Counted from the stretch's first letter, positions 18,250 through 27,616 are shown. The stretch: 64,000 bases of DNA from Lachnospiraceae bacterium (GCA_016286035.1 JAEERY010000070.1:36123-100122), one strand, 5' to 3'. The notes: generated from the letters alone by a model not told the origin. Numbers and translations are program-made.

Positions 18250-18525
18250 TTATGCGTTAACCAAATCCTTTAAAGCCTTACCAGCTTTGAACTTAGGAGC
18301 CTTAGAAGCCTTAATCTTCATTGTCTTACCTGTCTGAGGATTTCTTCCTTCTCTTGCTGCTCTCTTAGCTGTCTCGAAGGTACCGAATCCAACTAACTGA
18401 ACCTTTCCGCCCTTCTTAAGCTCAGCAGAAACAGTATCTGTAAATGCCTTCAATGCTGCTTCAGCATCCTTCTTAGAAATTCCAGCCTTCTCAGCCATAG
18501 CTGCAACTAATTCTGTCTTGTTCAT
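18250..18525 (-). CDS. hup: HU-type DNA-binding protein
   Basis: A 91-residue histone-like nucleoid protein. The family pattern is intact: MNKTELVAAMAEKAGISKKD at the start, GFGTFETAKRAAREGRNPQTG in the centre, and KASKAPKFKAGKALKD at the C-terminus, which form the DNA-embracing arms and body. AGGAGAG precedes the ATG. It has its own promoter and terminator, as expected for a highly expressed single gene, and precedes rqcP as in many Firmicutes. Confidence 0.95.
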   Translation of the reverse strand: MNKTELVAAMAEKAGISKKDAEAALKAFTDTVSAELKKGGKVQLVGFGTFETAKRAAREGRNPQTGKTMKIKASKAPKFKAGKALKDLVNA

Positions 18526-18584
18526 TCTTAACTCTCCTCCATTTTGAATATGAGATTGTTTTAACGCCTTAAACGTCTATAAAG

Positions 18585-18613
18585 AGAATAGCTTTTTTTG
18601 GCCATTTTGTCAA
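18585..18613 (-). promoter_or_regulatory. sigma-A promoter for hup
   Basis: TTGACA (18613-18608) and TATTCT (18590-18585) on the minus strand, 17 nt apart, about 60 nt before the hup start codon. Confidence 0.7.
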
Positions 18614-18650
18614 TGAATTTAACGCATTTTCAGTGGATTTTAGGGCATTT

Positions 18651-20009
18651 TTATTCATTTTCCTCAAGAGATGCAAATGAAAAGGTTTCATTTCTCAATA
18701 CACCATCCAGTGATATGGTATAACTGCGTGTCACACACCCTTCTTTTCTCAAAGTGACTACATGGGTTCCTTCTCTCTTGGCAAAATCCACAGGTATTAT
18801 TCCGACATAACTTCCGTCAATGTATACTTCAGCACCTTCGGGCGATTCGATCATAACTCTGTAATCCGATGTCTCAAGCGGATTCACCGCTTCTGTCACA
18901 TATGTTGTGACCTGCGGAGAAGGAGACGGCTGAGGATTGGATGAATCTTTATTTGAGTCATAATCCTTTTTTTTATCCAGCGTTATCTCTAAAGTTGCAT
19001 TCTCCTGACCCACTTTTATATACTGGGTCATTGACTCATATCCATCAGCTCTTACTATCAGCTGATGAATCCCGTATTCCAAGTTTAGAGGTGCCGATGC
19101 ATCAGCTTCTTTTCCGTCAACATATACCTGCGCACCGGCCGGTTCAGTTACAAGGATCACATTTCCGTACATGGTATTGGATTCATCAAGAACCACCATA
19201 TCACTCACATCAAGCTCTGTTTCACAATTACTCTCTATAACGACTTCCCGAGAACCTTCATACTCTCCGTTAGATAATTTAACGCGGTATCTGCCTACCG
19301 GTACGGCGATCAGCATATCTCTTGTAACATTCTTTATTATCTTATTGCCAACCTCTATCCATCCGCCTTCAAAATAATGCTGTCCTTTTATCCTCAGATA
19401 TCCATGACCCTTTGTTATTACTATACTGTAAATATCATGATCCGTTCCGCATATCTTAAGAACATCGCACGAATTGATGTCCATAAGCTGTGCTTTCTTA
19501 TCACCAAGAAAGACAAAAAGATCATCGGAAAATCTGTAATCGCCTCCGTTTATCTTCATATGTTTGGTTTTGGGATCGATCTCAAAATCAGTGACATCAT
19601 CATATATCCATACATCCTGTGATCCCGTCATACTGTTTAACAGTTTCTTGCTCTTTAAAAAAGTAACATCAACAAGATCTCCCGGTTTTATCTGATCTAT
19701 TACTGTTGCTGTTTTGTATTTGTCATATATCTTGGATGTTCCATCAAAGTTAAGCGTGTAATTCTTCCCTACAAGCCTGTTATAAAGCGTACATGTCTGT
19801 GCCTCTTTATCTATAGAAACCACAACAGCATCCGTATCGGCACTGTCATAAGTTCCGGCCTTCGGTATCACAAATCCTGTATCAACAGTATTATCCTCAG
19901 GAAGGTTTTCATAAGACTGGTCAGGTTGCTGCGCACATCCACATAATAAGACTGCACATACAAGAAAAGCCGGTAAAACGTTAATCATAAGTCTTAAGGC
20001 ATTTTTCAC
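18651..20009 (-). CDS. PEGA-domain lipoprotein
   Basis: A secreted lipoprotein of about 452 residues. The signal peptide is MKNALRLMINVLPAFLVCAV followed by the lipobox LLCGC. The body carries an unassigned beta-rich domain (about 30-250), then a PEGA repeat near residues 285-350 (EPAGAQVYVDGKEA), a Ser/Pro linker and a second PEGA repeat near 380-450 (SPEGAEVYIDGSYVG). PEGA domains are surface-associated beta-sandwich repeats of uncertain binding role. The frame extends upstream to 20138, but that would overlap cca by 95 bp and bury the signal peptide; GTG at 20009 is preferred, ATG at 19988 is the alternative. Confidence 0.8.
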   Translation of the reverse strand: MKNALRLMINVLPAFLVCAVLLCGCAQQPDQSYENLPEDNTVDTGFVIPKAGTYDSADTDAVVVSIDKEAQTCTLYNRLVGKNYTLNFDGTSKIYDKYKTATVIDQIKPGDLVDVTFLKSKKLLNSMTGSQDVWIYDDVTDFEIDPKTKHMKINGGDYRFSDDLFVFLGDKKAQLMDINSCDVLKICGTDHDIYSIVITKGHGYLRIKGQHYFEGGWIEVGNKIIKNVTRDMLIAVPVGRYRVKLSNGEYEGSREVVIESNCETELDVSDMVVLDESNTMYGNVILVTEPAGAQVYVDGKEADASAPLNLEYGIHQLIVRADGYESMTQYIKVGQENATLEITLDKKKDYDSNKDSSNPQPSPSPQVTTYVTEAVNPLETSDYRVMIESPEGAEVYIDGSYVGIIPVDFAKREGTHVVTLRKEGCVTRSYTISLDGVLRNETFSFASLEENE

Positions 20010-20043
20010 CGTACTTTTCTTATCACCAAAATCAGATACTTCT

Positions 20044-21396
20044 CTATGCAATTGTGTTTCTCTGCATACATTTCTCATTAACAAGCTCCAGCAGCTTTTC
20101 TCTTGTATTGAGCTTTGGTTCATCCATAACTCTCTCAAGAAGTTCTGTAAGTATCATGCCAATCTGCGGACCTTCCGTGATACCTTTTTCCATCAGATCT
20201 TTTCCGTTTACAGCAAGATCAGATATCTTGACACAATCATTATCCTTAAGTATTTCACTGTATATTTCCCGCAGTTTATAAATTTCCGCCTGTTTTTCTT
20301 CTCTTTTATACAGACTCTGTGCTGAAAGATCAGCCTGTTTGACCTTTAAAAGATCTCCGAATCCTTCCGCGCCAAGTTTATTCATCATTCGTCTGACGCT
20401 CTTATGCTTTAATTCTATTTTTGCATCATGGTAAGCTATAAGCTGCTTGACAGCCGCCAGTGTCTTATTGTCAAACTTTAGTCTGTGACAGATATCTGAT
20501 GCCATCTGTGCCGACAGTTGTACATGCCCGTGAAAATGATCGATTCCTTCCTCATCAGTCGTTTTTGTTTCCGCTTTTCCTATATCATGGAAAAGCATGG
20601 CATATCGAAGTACCCTGTCAGGTTCTATGGCCTCAACAGAACGCATGATATGCTCTCCGACAGTATAGCAGTGATGCGGATTATTCTGTGTGATCTCCAT
20701 ATTTTGAGAAAGCTCAGGCAGAATGATCTTAAGTATCCCGTATTCATATGCCAGTCTAAGTTTGCCAGGATTTGGAGAGATGATTAGTTTGGTCAGTTCC
20801 GTATTGATCCTTTCAGCACTGACAGATTTAAGATTACCTGCCAGTTTTCTCATTGCATTAAGGGTTTCATTATCTATCTCATATCCCAACTGCGCACTGA
20901 AACGTATTGCACGCATTATACGCAATGCATCTTCACCAAATCGCTCAACAGGATCACCTACACATCTTATAATGCGATTCTCAATATCCCCGATACCGTC
21001 AAATTCATCTATCAAACCTGTCTTATCATTGTATGCCATCGCATTTATCGTAAAATCTCTTCTTTTAAGATCTTCACAAAGACTGGTCGTGAATTCCACC
21101 TGCTTGGGATGTCTGTTATCTTCATATTCACCGTCTATACGATAAGTTGTAACCTCATAGGTTTCCTTATCCACCAAAACAGTTACCGTACCGTGTTGTA
21201 TGCCGGTATCAATTGTTCTGCGAAACAGTTCTTTTATCTGAAGAGGTTTAGCATTTGTAGTGATATCCCAGTCATCAGGTTCTCTTCCAAGCAAACTGTC
21301 TCTTACGCATCCTCCGACAGCATAGCCCTCAAAACCTGCCTCTTCCAGAGTCTCTATTATGTACTTTACGTTTTCAGGTAATACTATTTTATTCAT
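20044..21396 (-). CDS. cca: CCA tRNA nucleotidyltransferase
   Basis: Adds or repairs the 3' CCA end of tRNAs, necessary here because the five tRNA genes in this window do not encode CCA. The nucleotidyltransferase head contains GGCVRDSLLGREPDDWD (residues 28-44); the RRDFTINAMAYN motif follows near 111; and an HD domain is present (HCYTVGEHI near 242, FHDIGKAE near 269). The 450-residue class II form with HD is common in Clostridia. The ribosome binding site is weak (GAAAG), and the gene follows the ackA terminator directly. Confidence 0.93.
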   Translation of the reverse strand: MNKIVLPENVKYIIETLEEAGFEGYAVGGCVRDSLLGREPDDWDITTNAKPLQIKELFRRTIDTGIQHGTVTVLVDKETYEVTTYRIDGEYEDNRHPKQVEFTTSLCEDLKRRDFTINAMAYNDKTGLIDEFDGIGDIENRIIRCVGDPVERFGEDALRIMRAIRFSAQLGYEIDNETLNAMRKLAGNLKSVSAERINTELTKLIISPNPGKLRLAYEYGILKIILPELSQNMEITQNNPHHCYTVGEHIMRSVEAIEPDRVLRYAMLFHDIGKAETKTTDEEGIDHFHGHVQLSAQMASDICHRLKFDNKTLAAVKQLIAYHDAKIELKHKSVRRMMNKLGAEGFGDLLKVKQADLSAQSLYKREEKQAEIYKLREIYSEILKDNDCVKISDLAVNGKDLMEKGITEGPQIGMILTELLERVMDEPKLNTREKLLELVNEKCMQRNTIA

Positions 21397-21402
21397 ACTT
21401 TC

Positions 21403-21432
21403 GAAAAGAGAGTTCCCGGAAGGAACCCTCTT
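21403..21432 (-). terminator. terminator of ackA
   Basis: Arms 21406-21416 and 21422-21432 pair with one G-U wobble on the minus strand, but with an A-C mismatch on the plus strand, showing it works in the ackA direction. TTTT follows. Confidence 0.75.
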
Positions 21433-21467
21433 AAAACTTCTATGATCTCATTCTTATCCGTCTGATA

Positions 21468-22664
21468 TTATTTTACTAGACGAACCGTTTCTCTTGCAAT
21501 AGCCAGCTCTTCATTGGTAGGTACGACCATTATCGCCACTTTATCATCAGGCTTAGAAAGGATGACTTCTTCACCGCGAATAGCGTTCTTTTCAGGATCA
21601 ATACTCGTACCGAGCCAGGTCACATATTCACATATTGCAGCTCTCATCTGACAGTTATTCTCACCTATGCCGGCGGTAAATGCTATTACATCCACGCCCT
21701 TCATAGCCATAGCATAACTTCCTATATACTTTGCTACTCTGTATGCATAGGTATCAAGTGCATCTATAGCCTTTTGATCCTTACTCTCCGCAGCAGACGC
21801 AAGGTCTCTGAAATCACTTGATATACCGCCCGAAAGTCCGAGAACCCCGGATTTCTTATTGCAGACATTTATCATATCGTCAGCCGATATATTCTCTTTG
21901 TCAGCTATAAAGCTTATGATAGCCGGATCGATATCTCCCGATCTGGTACCCATTATAAGTCCTTCAAGCGGAGTAAGACCCATTGATGTATCTACAGACT
22001 TTCCATGATCTACTGCCGTAACGGATGCACCGTTTCCGAGATGACATACTATGATCTTAAGATCTTCTCTCTTCTTTCCAAGCAACTCTGCGGCTCTTGC
22101 GGATACAAAATCGTGACTTGTTCCATGGAACCCATATCTTCTTACCTTGTATTTCTCATAGTATTCATAAGGAAGTCCATACAGAAAAGCTTTCTTTGGC
22201 ATTGTCTGATGGAATGCCGTATCAAAAACAGCTACCATCGGCACATTTGGCATAAGTTTTTTACATGCATTTATTCCGATCAGGTTTGCCGGATTATGCA
22301 GCGGAGCAAGATCATTGCATTCTTCTATAGCCTTGACAACTTCATCATTTATAACTACCGAAGTGTTGAATTTCTCTCCACCGTGAACTATACGATGTCC
22401 TACAGCATCTATCTCATCAAGAGACTTCACTACACCCACAACAGGATCTGTCAGTTTTTCAATAACATACTTAACAGCTGCCGTATGGTCAGGCATGGGA
22501 ACCTGTGTTGTAACTTTATCTCCACCTGCAGGCTGATGTGTTATAGCACTTCCGTCTATACCGATACGTTCGCAAAGTCCCTTTGCAAGAACCTCCTCGG
22601 TGTCAGACGATATAAGCTGATATTTAAGTGATGAACTGCCACAATTGATTACCAATACATTCAT
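21468..22664 (-). CDS. ackA: acetate kinase
   Basis: Makes ATP and acetate from acetyl phosphate, a main energy step in fermenting anaerobes. Signatures are MNVLVINCGSSSLKYQL at the N-terminus, VGHRIVHGG, and the phosphate-binding CHLGNGASVTAV. The 398-residue length is typical. The frame can be extended six codons upstream, but AAGGA sits 7 nt before ATG 22664, fixing this start. The usual partner pta is not in this window; proS lies 45 bp upstream on the same strand. Confidence 0.96.
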   Translation of the reverse strand: MNVLVINCGSSSLKYQLISSDTEEVLAKGLCERIGIDGSAITHQPAGGDKVTTQVPMPDHTAAVKYVIEKLTDPVVGVVKSLDEIDAVGHRIVHGGEKFNTSVVINDEVVKAIEECNDLAPLHNPANLIGINACKKLMPNVPMVAVFDTAFHQTMPKKAFLYGLPYEYYEKYKVRRYGFHGTSHDFVSARAAELLGKKREDLKIIVCHLGNGASVTAVDHGKSVDTSMGLTPLEGLIMGTRSGDIDPAIISFIADKENISADDMINVCNKKSGVLGLSGGISSDFRDLASAAESKDQKAIDALDTYAYRVAKYIGSYAMAMKGVDVIAFTAGIGENNCQMRAAICEYVTWLGTSIDPEKNAIRGEEVILSKPDDKVAIMVVPTNEELAIARETVRLVK

Positions 22665-22709
22665 GTTTATTCCTTCTTTCATATTATCAGTAATAAAAAC
22701 TTATTAGTT

Positions 22710-24146
22710 TTAATATGCTCTGCCCCAGTAAACCATCTTCTTTGCAGGTTTTCCACAATATACACAGGTGTCAGAAAGGCATTCCTGCTCAAAAGGCATA
22801 CAACGGCTGGTCACAGCCATATCTTCCTTGATTTTCTCCTCACACTCTGTTTCACCGCACCACATAGCCTTTACAAATCCTGATTTCTCGGCAAAAAGCT
22901 TTTCGAATTCCTCTTTTGTTTTTGCCTCGTATGTATGCTCCTCAAGATGCTTCTTGGCTTTGTCATACATATCCTGCTGGATCTGTGGAAGAAGCTCAGC
23001 TATCTTAGCTGAAAGCTCATCAATGTTTACCTCTATCTTTTCTCTGGTGTCTCTTCTGCAGATCAGGCATTTACCGTTCTCTATATCTCTCGGACCGATC
23101 TCAACTCTTACAGGGATACCTCTCATCTCCTGTTCACTGAACTTGAATCCCGGTGATTTGTCACTGTCATCAACCTTTACCCTAAATCCTGCATTTATAA
23201 GTGTAGACTTTAATTCAGCTGCTTTTTCAAGAACACCTTCCTTCTTCTGCTGTATAGGTATTATCATAACCTGTGTAGGCGCAATAGCAGGAGGAAGTAC
23301 AAGTCCCGAATCATCTCCGTGTACCATGATTATGGCACCTATTATACGGGTAGATACTCCCCATGATGTCTGATGAACATACTGAAGCTTGTTTTCTTTA
23401 TCTGTATACTGTATACCAAAGGCTTCGGCAAATCCCGTACCGAAGTTGTGGCTCGTTCCGGACTGAAGAGCTTTACCGTCATGCATGAGTGCTTCTATAG
23501 TATATGTAGCCACAGCACCCGCAAATTTCTCCTTATCCGTCTTGCGTCCTTTTACTACAGGGATAGACAGTACCTCTTTACAGAAATCAGCATATACGTT
23601 TAACATCTGTTCGGTACGAGCAACCGATTCTTCTTCTGTTGCATGAGCCGTATGACCTTCCTGCCACAAAAACTCTCTCGAACGAAGGAAAGGTCTTGTC
23701 TCCTTTTCCCAGCGAACAACAGAACACCACTGATTATATACTTTGGGAAGATCCCTGTATGACTGGATATCTCCTTTATAGAAGTCACAGAACAAAGTCT
23801 CTGATGTGGGTCTTACACACATTCTCTCCTGGAGAGGATTGAGTCCGCCGTGTGTAACCCATGCAACCTCAGGTGCAAAACCTTCCACATGATCTTTTTC
23901 TTTCTGAAGAAGACTCTCGGGTATAAACATAGGCATATAAACATTCTCCACACCTGTTTCTTTGAATCTTCTGTCAAGTTCACGCTGAATATTCTCCCAA
24001 AGAGCATATCCTGCAGGTTTTATGACCATGCATCCTTTAACATTCGAATAATCTATGAGTTCGGCTTTGATAACAACGTCCGTATACCATTGCGCAAAGT
24101 CTTCGTTCATGGAAGTTATAGCTTCTACTAATTTTTTATCTGCCAT
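22710..24146 (-). CDS. proS: prolyl-tRNA synthetase, archaeal/eukaryote-like form
   Basis: Class II aminoacyl-tRNA synthetase charging tRNA-Pro. At 478 residues it lacks the long editing insertion of the 560-residue bacterial form and carries the C-terminal zinc-binding extension of the archaeal/eukaryote-like type (cysteines in [17 protein letters not shown], ending in a terminal Tyr). Motif 2 lies in [26 protein letters not shown] is 5 nt before the ATG. A candidate promoter lies at 24182-24210. No T-box leader fits the short upstream region. Confidence 0.95.
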   Translation of the reverse strand: MADKKLVEAITSMNEDFAQWYTDVVIKAELIDYSNVKGCMVIKPAGYALWENIQRELDRRFKETGVENVYMPMFIPESLLQKEKDHVEGFAPEVAWVTHGGLNPLQERMCVRPTSETLFCDFYKGDIQSYRDLPKVYNQWCSVVRWEKETRPFLRSREFLWQEGHTAHATEEESVARTEQMLNVYADFCKEVLSIPVVKGRKTDKEKFAGAVATYTIEALMHDGKALQSGTSHNFGTGFAEAFGIQYTDKENKLQYVHQTSWGVSTRIIGAIIMVHGDDSGLVLPPAIAPTQVMIIPIQQKKEGVLEKAAELKSTLINAGFRVKVDDSDKSPGFKFSEQEMRGIPVRVEIGPRDIENGKCLICRRDTREKIEVNIDELSAKIAELLPQIQQDMYDKAKKHLEEHTYEAKTKEEFEKLFAEKSGFVKAMWCGETECEEKIKEDMAVTSRCMPFEQECLSDTCVYCGKPAKKMVYWGRAY

Positions 24147-24181
24147 ATCGGCCTCCTTATATCTGTGAAATAAGCGTTTTT

Positions 24182-24210
24182 ATTATATCAACTGTTTATA
24201 CAGCCTGCAA
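24182..24210 (-). promoter_or_regulatory. candidate promoter for proS
   Basis: Perfect TATAAT (24187-24182) with a poor TTGCAG 17 nt upstream on the minus strand, 36 nt before the proS start codon. Confidence 0.45.
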
Positions 24211-24320
24211 GATAACAACGCATTATATAAGTACTGAAATCATAAATATCAGTTTTGTCAAAGTTTGGATCATACTCTTGCCTGTTTCATGAACACTTAT
24301 ACTCCCATCGGGATGGTTTC

Positions 24321-24803
24321 CTATAAGTATTCCTGAGGAACCAAATATCCCAGTTCATACAAAGTATATGCATAATCCCTGTTTTTTAATCTTTCCTTGG
24401 ATTCCATCGTAAGCCTGTCATACTTCTTCTGCTTAATTCCCGTAAGTATAGACATTACCTCAACGATACCACCAACAAAAAACAGGACACCTAAAACAGT
24501 AATGACTGCGGGCATTAACAACTGAATACCGTTTATAGCGCCCGGCTGGTTTTTTCCAAACATCACTATGCCTATATAAAGCACAAACGCACCCAGTATT
24601 ATAAGAAAAAAATGTGCTTTTATGCTGAATATATCCTTTGGCAGTCCTTCCAGTGCTATCTCATGACATCTGGGATCAGCATATTTCCTGCCACATTTCG
24701 GGCATTCCTTAACAGGGCTCTTATATCTTCTGTAATGAGTCGCAGGATCGTAATTAAAAAGTTTTTTTCCGCATCCTGTACAATTAAACTGAACAGTCGA
24801 CAT
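24321..24803 (-). CDS. zinc-ribbon membrane protein of unknown function
   Basis: A 160-residue protein. The N-terminus has two cysteine pairs (CTGCGKK and CPKCGRKYADPRC) typical of a rubredoxin-like zinc ribbon; two membrane helices follow (about residues 66-84 and 98-120), then a basic cytoplasmic tail. The open frame extends 11 codons further upstream, but GGGAGG lies 6 nt before ATG 24803, which is therefore chosen. I do not recognise the family. An inverted repeat (ACTTATA/TATAAGT) overlaps its stop codon. Confidence 0.75.
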   Translation of the reverse strand: MSTVQFNCTGCGKKLFNYDPATHYRRYKSPVKECPKCGRKYADPRCHEIALEGLPKDIFSIKAHFFLIILGAFVLYIGIVMFGKNQPGAINGIQLLMPAVITVLGVLFFVGGIVEVMSILTGIKQKKYDRLTMESKERLKNRDYAYTLYELGYLVPQEYL

Positions 24804-24892
24804 GGATTCCTCCCGGATCTTCTTGTATAAAACCACGTGGATGATTTTATCAGATTATGAAAAGATTGTCGATACGGGCTGCATTCAAACAT

Positions 24893-24922
24893 AAAAGAGG
24901 ACTGATAAAAATATCAGTCCTC
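24893..24922 (-). terminator. terminator of the small lipoprotein gene
   Basis: An 11-bp stem (24897-24907 with 24912-24922) with a 4-nt loop and TTTT following on the minus strand. Confidence 0.8.
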
Positions 24923-24956
24923 CTGCCCAAAAATAATTCAATACTGACTTATGATA

Positions 24957-25466
24957 TTAGTTGAGTTCGCTTATCTTCTCAAGCACAGATTCCTTGTTAG
25001 CAGGGAAAAGCGCAGCGGTATCAGTCATACCGTTGAATGAGATCGTGTAAGCTTCTTCTCCCATCTCCTCGGTAACATCCACAGTATATGTAAGTGCAGC
25101 CCATGAAGAAACATCAAGCAGAGTGTATGTTCCGTCACCATTGTCTGTGATATCACCTATCATCATGATCGCATGAGGGTCTGTATCTGCATTGTTTTCT
25201 CTCATTACGAGGATTCCTCTTGTTGCATCTTCATTTATCACATAATACACAAGCTTGTCTGTATCGGTTGTACCAGCATACGCTACACTCAATGTGTTCT
25301 TTATCTCGTTGTACTTTTCGTTTCCTGCAAAAACAGCAGAGTCTGCATACTTTTCTTCGGATACTGCAGCAGTTTCTGCAGCACTGTTTCCGCATCCTCC
25401 AAGTACTGTCATTGCAATTGCGCCTGTAGCCATCATCATAACAACCTTCATAACAATCTTCATCAT
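24957..25466 (-). CDS. small secreted lipoprotein, unknown function
   Basis: A 169-residue protein with a Met-rich signal peptide (MMKIVMKVVMMMATGAIAM) and lipobox VLGGC, so the mature protein is probably lipid-anchored on the outside. The rest is acidic and predicted beta-rich, with no family that I recognise. GGAG precedes the ATG by 7 nt. It has its own promoter (25561-25589) and terminator, with a stem-loop containing two GTGCAC palindromes in the leader. Confidence 0.75.
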   Translation of the reverse strand: MMKIVMKVVMMMATGAIAMTVLGGCGNSAAETAAVSEEKYADSAVFAGNEKYNEIKNTLSVAYAGTTDTDKLVYYVINEDATRGILVMRENNADTDPHAIMMIGDITDNGDGTYTLLDVSSWAALTYTVDVTEEMGEEAYTISFNGMTDTAALFPANKESVLEKISELN

Positions 25467-25523
25467 CTTTTTTCTCCTTCTCTTTCTTTATATCAAACTA
25501 TATTTACCTGTTTTATTTCGATA

Positions 25524-25544
25524 GTGCACTTTCGTTCTCGTGCA
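25524..25544 (-). promoter_or_regulatory. paired GTGCAC palindromes in a 5' leader
   Basis: Two GTGCAC hexamers (25524-25529 and 25539-25544) are separated by 9 nt between the lipoprotein promoter and start codon. They can pair as a stem or act as a two-site operator. A third copy lies at about 25752 and another at about 34385, upstream of the gene at 34532. Confidence 0.35.
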
Positions 25545-25560
25545 CATCGTTGTATGATGT

Positions 25561-25589
25561 ATTATGAGGCATCTTTTAATGCATATCAA
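25561..25589 (-). promoter_or_regulatory. sigma-A promoter for the small lipoprotein
   Basis: TTGATA (25589-25584) and CATAAT (25566-25561) on the minus strand, 17 nt apart, each one mismatch from consensus. Confidence 0.65.
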
Positions 25590-25774
25590 GGTGTTTATCT
25601 TACAAATATAACAATTTGACGCGTCGTAATTTGTGTATATTGCACAATTATTAGGGAGTTTTCTTGGGTAAATCGTTTAACCTCAAAGAATTATGATATG
25701 AAAGTGATGTAAAGATAGCGATATGATTGGTGATAGATACTTGGTGTTCACGTGCACGTATGTGTTATAAGATA
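25590..25774. other. non-coding gap after the RluA gene
   Basis: No coding frame with a ribosome binding site and no clear terminator is visible. The stretch holds a GTGCAC copy near 25752 and short AT-rich repeats only. Confidence 0.4.
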
Positions 25775-26416
25775 TCATAGATCGATCTGAATCGTTTCAT
25801 TTTCCAGTATGAGTTTATATGCTTTCAGACAGATATTTCCTATACCGTTTGTTCTGCTATATTCTGCGGAATCCACACTTGCGTATTTCGTATCTCCAAG
25901 TATCGGACATCCTGCATGAGAAAGCTGAACCCTTATCTGATGATGTCTTCCTGTAATAAGTTTTATATCCAAAGTATCAGTCTCTTCGTTTCTATCAACA
26001 ACTTTATACTCCAGTACTGCCTTTTTTGCCTGTTTATCGTTTCTGTCAGACACTTTGCTTAAATTGCTTTTTCCATCCTTGACAAGATAATCCTCAAGTC
26101 TTCCTTCTTTTGAATTCATATGACCATATACAGAAGCATGATAAAACTTCTTGATCTTACCCTCATTAAGAAGTCTGCTCAAATTAGCTGCACTTTTTTC
26201 GTTCTTTGCAAAAAGTACAAGGCCTTCAACAGGCTGGTCAAGACGATTTATTACCGCAAGATAAGGATTCTTCATACCGGTGGATTCTGCCACATGATTT
26301 TTGATCTCACTCATAAGATCCTTCTGGCCAAGCCTGGCAGTCTGTGTGGCTATCCCGGTAGGTTTATGAACCACTATGTAATTGTCGTTTTCTTTAACGA
26401 TCTTTGATATCATCAT
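25775..26416 (-). CDS. RluA-family RNA pseudouridine synthase
   Basis: A 213-residue pseudouridine synthase without an S4 domain. The core is visible: VHKPTGIATQ near residue 17, the catalytic-Asp block VINRLDQPVEGLVLFAKN near 58-75, and TGRHHQIRVQLSHAGCPI near 155-172. The target base cannot be told. It overlaps the upstream PHP gene by 23 bp, so translation of the two is probably coupled. Confidence 0.88.
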   Translation of the reverse strand: MMISKIVKENDNYIVVHKPTGIATQTARLGQKDLMSEIKNHVAESTGMKNPYLAVINRLDQPVEGLVLFAKNEKSAANLSRLLNEGKIKKFYHASVYGHMNSKEGRLEDYLVKDGKSNLSKVSDRNDKQAKKAVLEYKVVDRNEETDTLDIKLITGRHHQIRVQLSHAGCPILGDTKYASVDSAEYSRTNGIGNICLKAYKLILENETIQIDL

Positions 26417-27122
26417 TGTATTTACTCAGTTTGATCATCTCACAGTTTCTGCTCATAACCATGTCTATAAAATCATGTATCCCTGTAAGTCTCCTGTTAA
26501 ATGCGGTCCCGCTCATTAAAGGAACATTGCAGTGTATATCTGACCCGCATGTTGTAGGAAAATCATGTTCTATGGCATACTGTGCTGCCTTTTCATTATA
26601 CAGATCCCTGCCATCGGTAAGTTTATTGCTGGCATTGAAAACCTCTATCCCATCCACATCATCCGGAAACAGTCTTACTTCAGGTATATAATACTCTTCC
26701 CTGTATGGATGAGCCTGAAAGACTATTCCTCCGTCATTATGCACAAGTTCATACTGCTCCTTTACCGTTGCATCCTTTATCTCAGGATGCTTCATCAGCC
26801 ATTGCTCATCCAATCCATACACCAAAAACTCTGTACCGTTGTATCCGGATTCCCAGCCAAAAAAGACATCAAGATCTATCTCTTTACTGACTGCCAGTGC
26901 ATCCCGATATCCGGCGCAGTACTGATGTACCCAGTCCTGCCAAGGCAGTTCCCTGTCAACAGCTGTATTTCCATAAAAGAAATGATCTGTAACTATGATA
27001 CCGGTATAACCTGCCTCCTTATGTGCTATTGCCATCTCTCTGCCTGTATTATTTCCGCAGGCACTTCCCTGACTTGTATGGAGATGAGTCTCATACACAA
27101 ATTGATCCGACCTGAAATTCAT
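26394..27122 (-). CDS. PHP-domain metal-dependent phosphoesterase
   Basis: A 242-residue stand-alone PHP domain. Metal ligands are visible as YETHLHTSQGS near residue 10, VTDHFF near 45, FQAHPYR near 135 and GSDIHC near 193. Such proteins hydrolyse nucleotides, histidinol phosphate or other phosphomonoesters; the substrate is unknown. It overlaps the RluA gene downstream and lies 17 bp after the ferredoxin-GNAT gene. Confidence 0.85.
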   Translation of the reverse strand: MNFRSDQFVYETHLHTSQGSACGNNTGREMAIAHKEAGYTGIIVTDHFFYGNTAVDRELPWQDWVHQYCAGYRDALAVSKEIDLDVFFGWESGYNGTEFLVYGLDEQWLMKHPEIKDATVKEQYELVHNDGGIVFQAHPYREEYYIPEVRLFPDDVDGIEVFNASNKLTDGRDLYNEKAAQYAIEHDFPTTCGSDIHCNVPLMSGTAFNRRLTGIHDFIDMVMSRNCEMIKLSKYNDDIKDR

Positions 27123-27139
27123 TTGAAAAACACTCCCGC

Positions 27140-27616
27140 TTATTGATTATTTGATCCATCCGACCATTTAAGCACTTTTACAGCATATGAACACACAGGA
27201 ATTATCTTCATCTTCCGTCGTTCAGCTTCTTCTACCAGTTTAAAGACAAGTCTCTTGGCAATACCTTTGTTCGCATAATCCGGATGAACCTCAGTGTGAT
27301 ATATCGTCCAGGATCCCTCTTTTTCTTCATAATCACATTCCCCGACAACTCTATCATTGTCGTATGCCAGACTTTTTGAGCGTTCTTCATCATAAACCAC
27401 TCTGATCCCATGATTGTATGCACATGTTAAAGCTTTTGTTGGACATTTTTCAATCGTCTGCCATATGTCTGCATTGGAAGCCTTGCTGATATCTATCCAT
27501 GGTTTTCGATTAATATCAAAAACCTGCGGACAGCCTGTTACGCATCTTTTTGCATGTCTGCACTTTTCAGAATCCCAGAAAACCGTAATGTCTTCATTTT
27601 CATATATTCGATGCAC
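27140..27616 (-). CDS. fusion of a divergent 4Fe-4S domain with a GNAT domain
   Basis: A 158-residue protein. Residues 1-65 match the YjdI-type single-cluster ferredoxin family, with cysteines in CRHAKRCVTGCPQ and KCPTKALTC. Residues 70-158 match the small YjdJ-type GNAT acetyltransferase, with the acetyl-CoA loop HPDYANKGIAKRLV and a terminal IPVCSYAVKVLKW. In E. coli these are two adjacent genes, yjdI and yjdJ; here they are one polypeptide. A strong GAGGAGG site precedes the ATG. Function remains unknown. Confidence 0.85.
   Translation of the reverse strand: MHRIYENEDITVFWDSEKCRHAKRCVTGCPQVFDINRKPWIDISKASNADIWQTIEKCPTKALTCAYNHGIRVVYDEERSKSLAYDNDRVVGECDYEEKEGSWTIYHTEVHPDYANKGIAKRLVFKLVEEAERRKMKIIPVCSYAVKVLKWSDGSNNQ

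Noticed and set aside
22005..23373. Frames of 208 and 201 codons on the plus strand
   Set aside because: They mirror ackA and proS, which have intact family motifs, starts and Shine-Dalgarno sites on the minus strand.
24147..24210. T-box or other riboswitch before proS
   Set aside because: The leader after the candidate promoter is only about 30 nt, too short for a T-box, and no specifier stem is visible.
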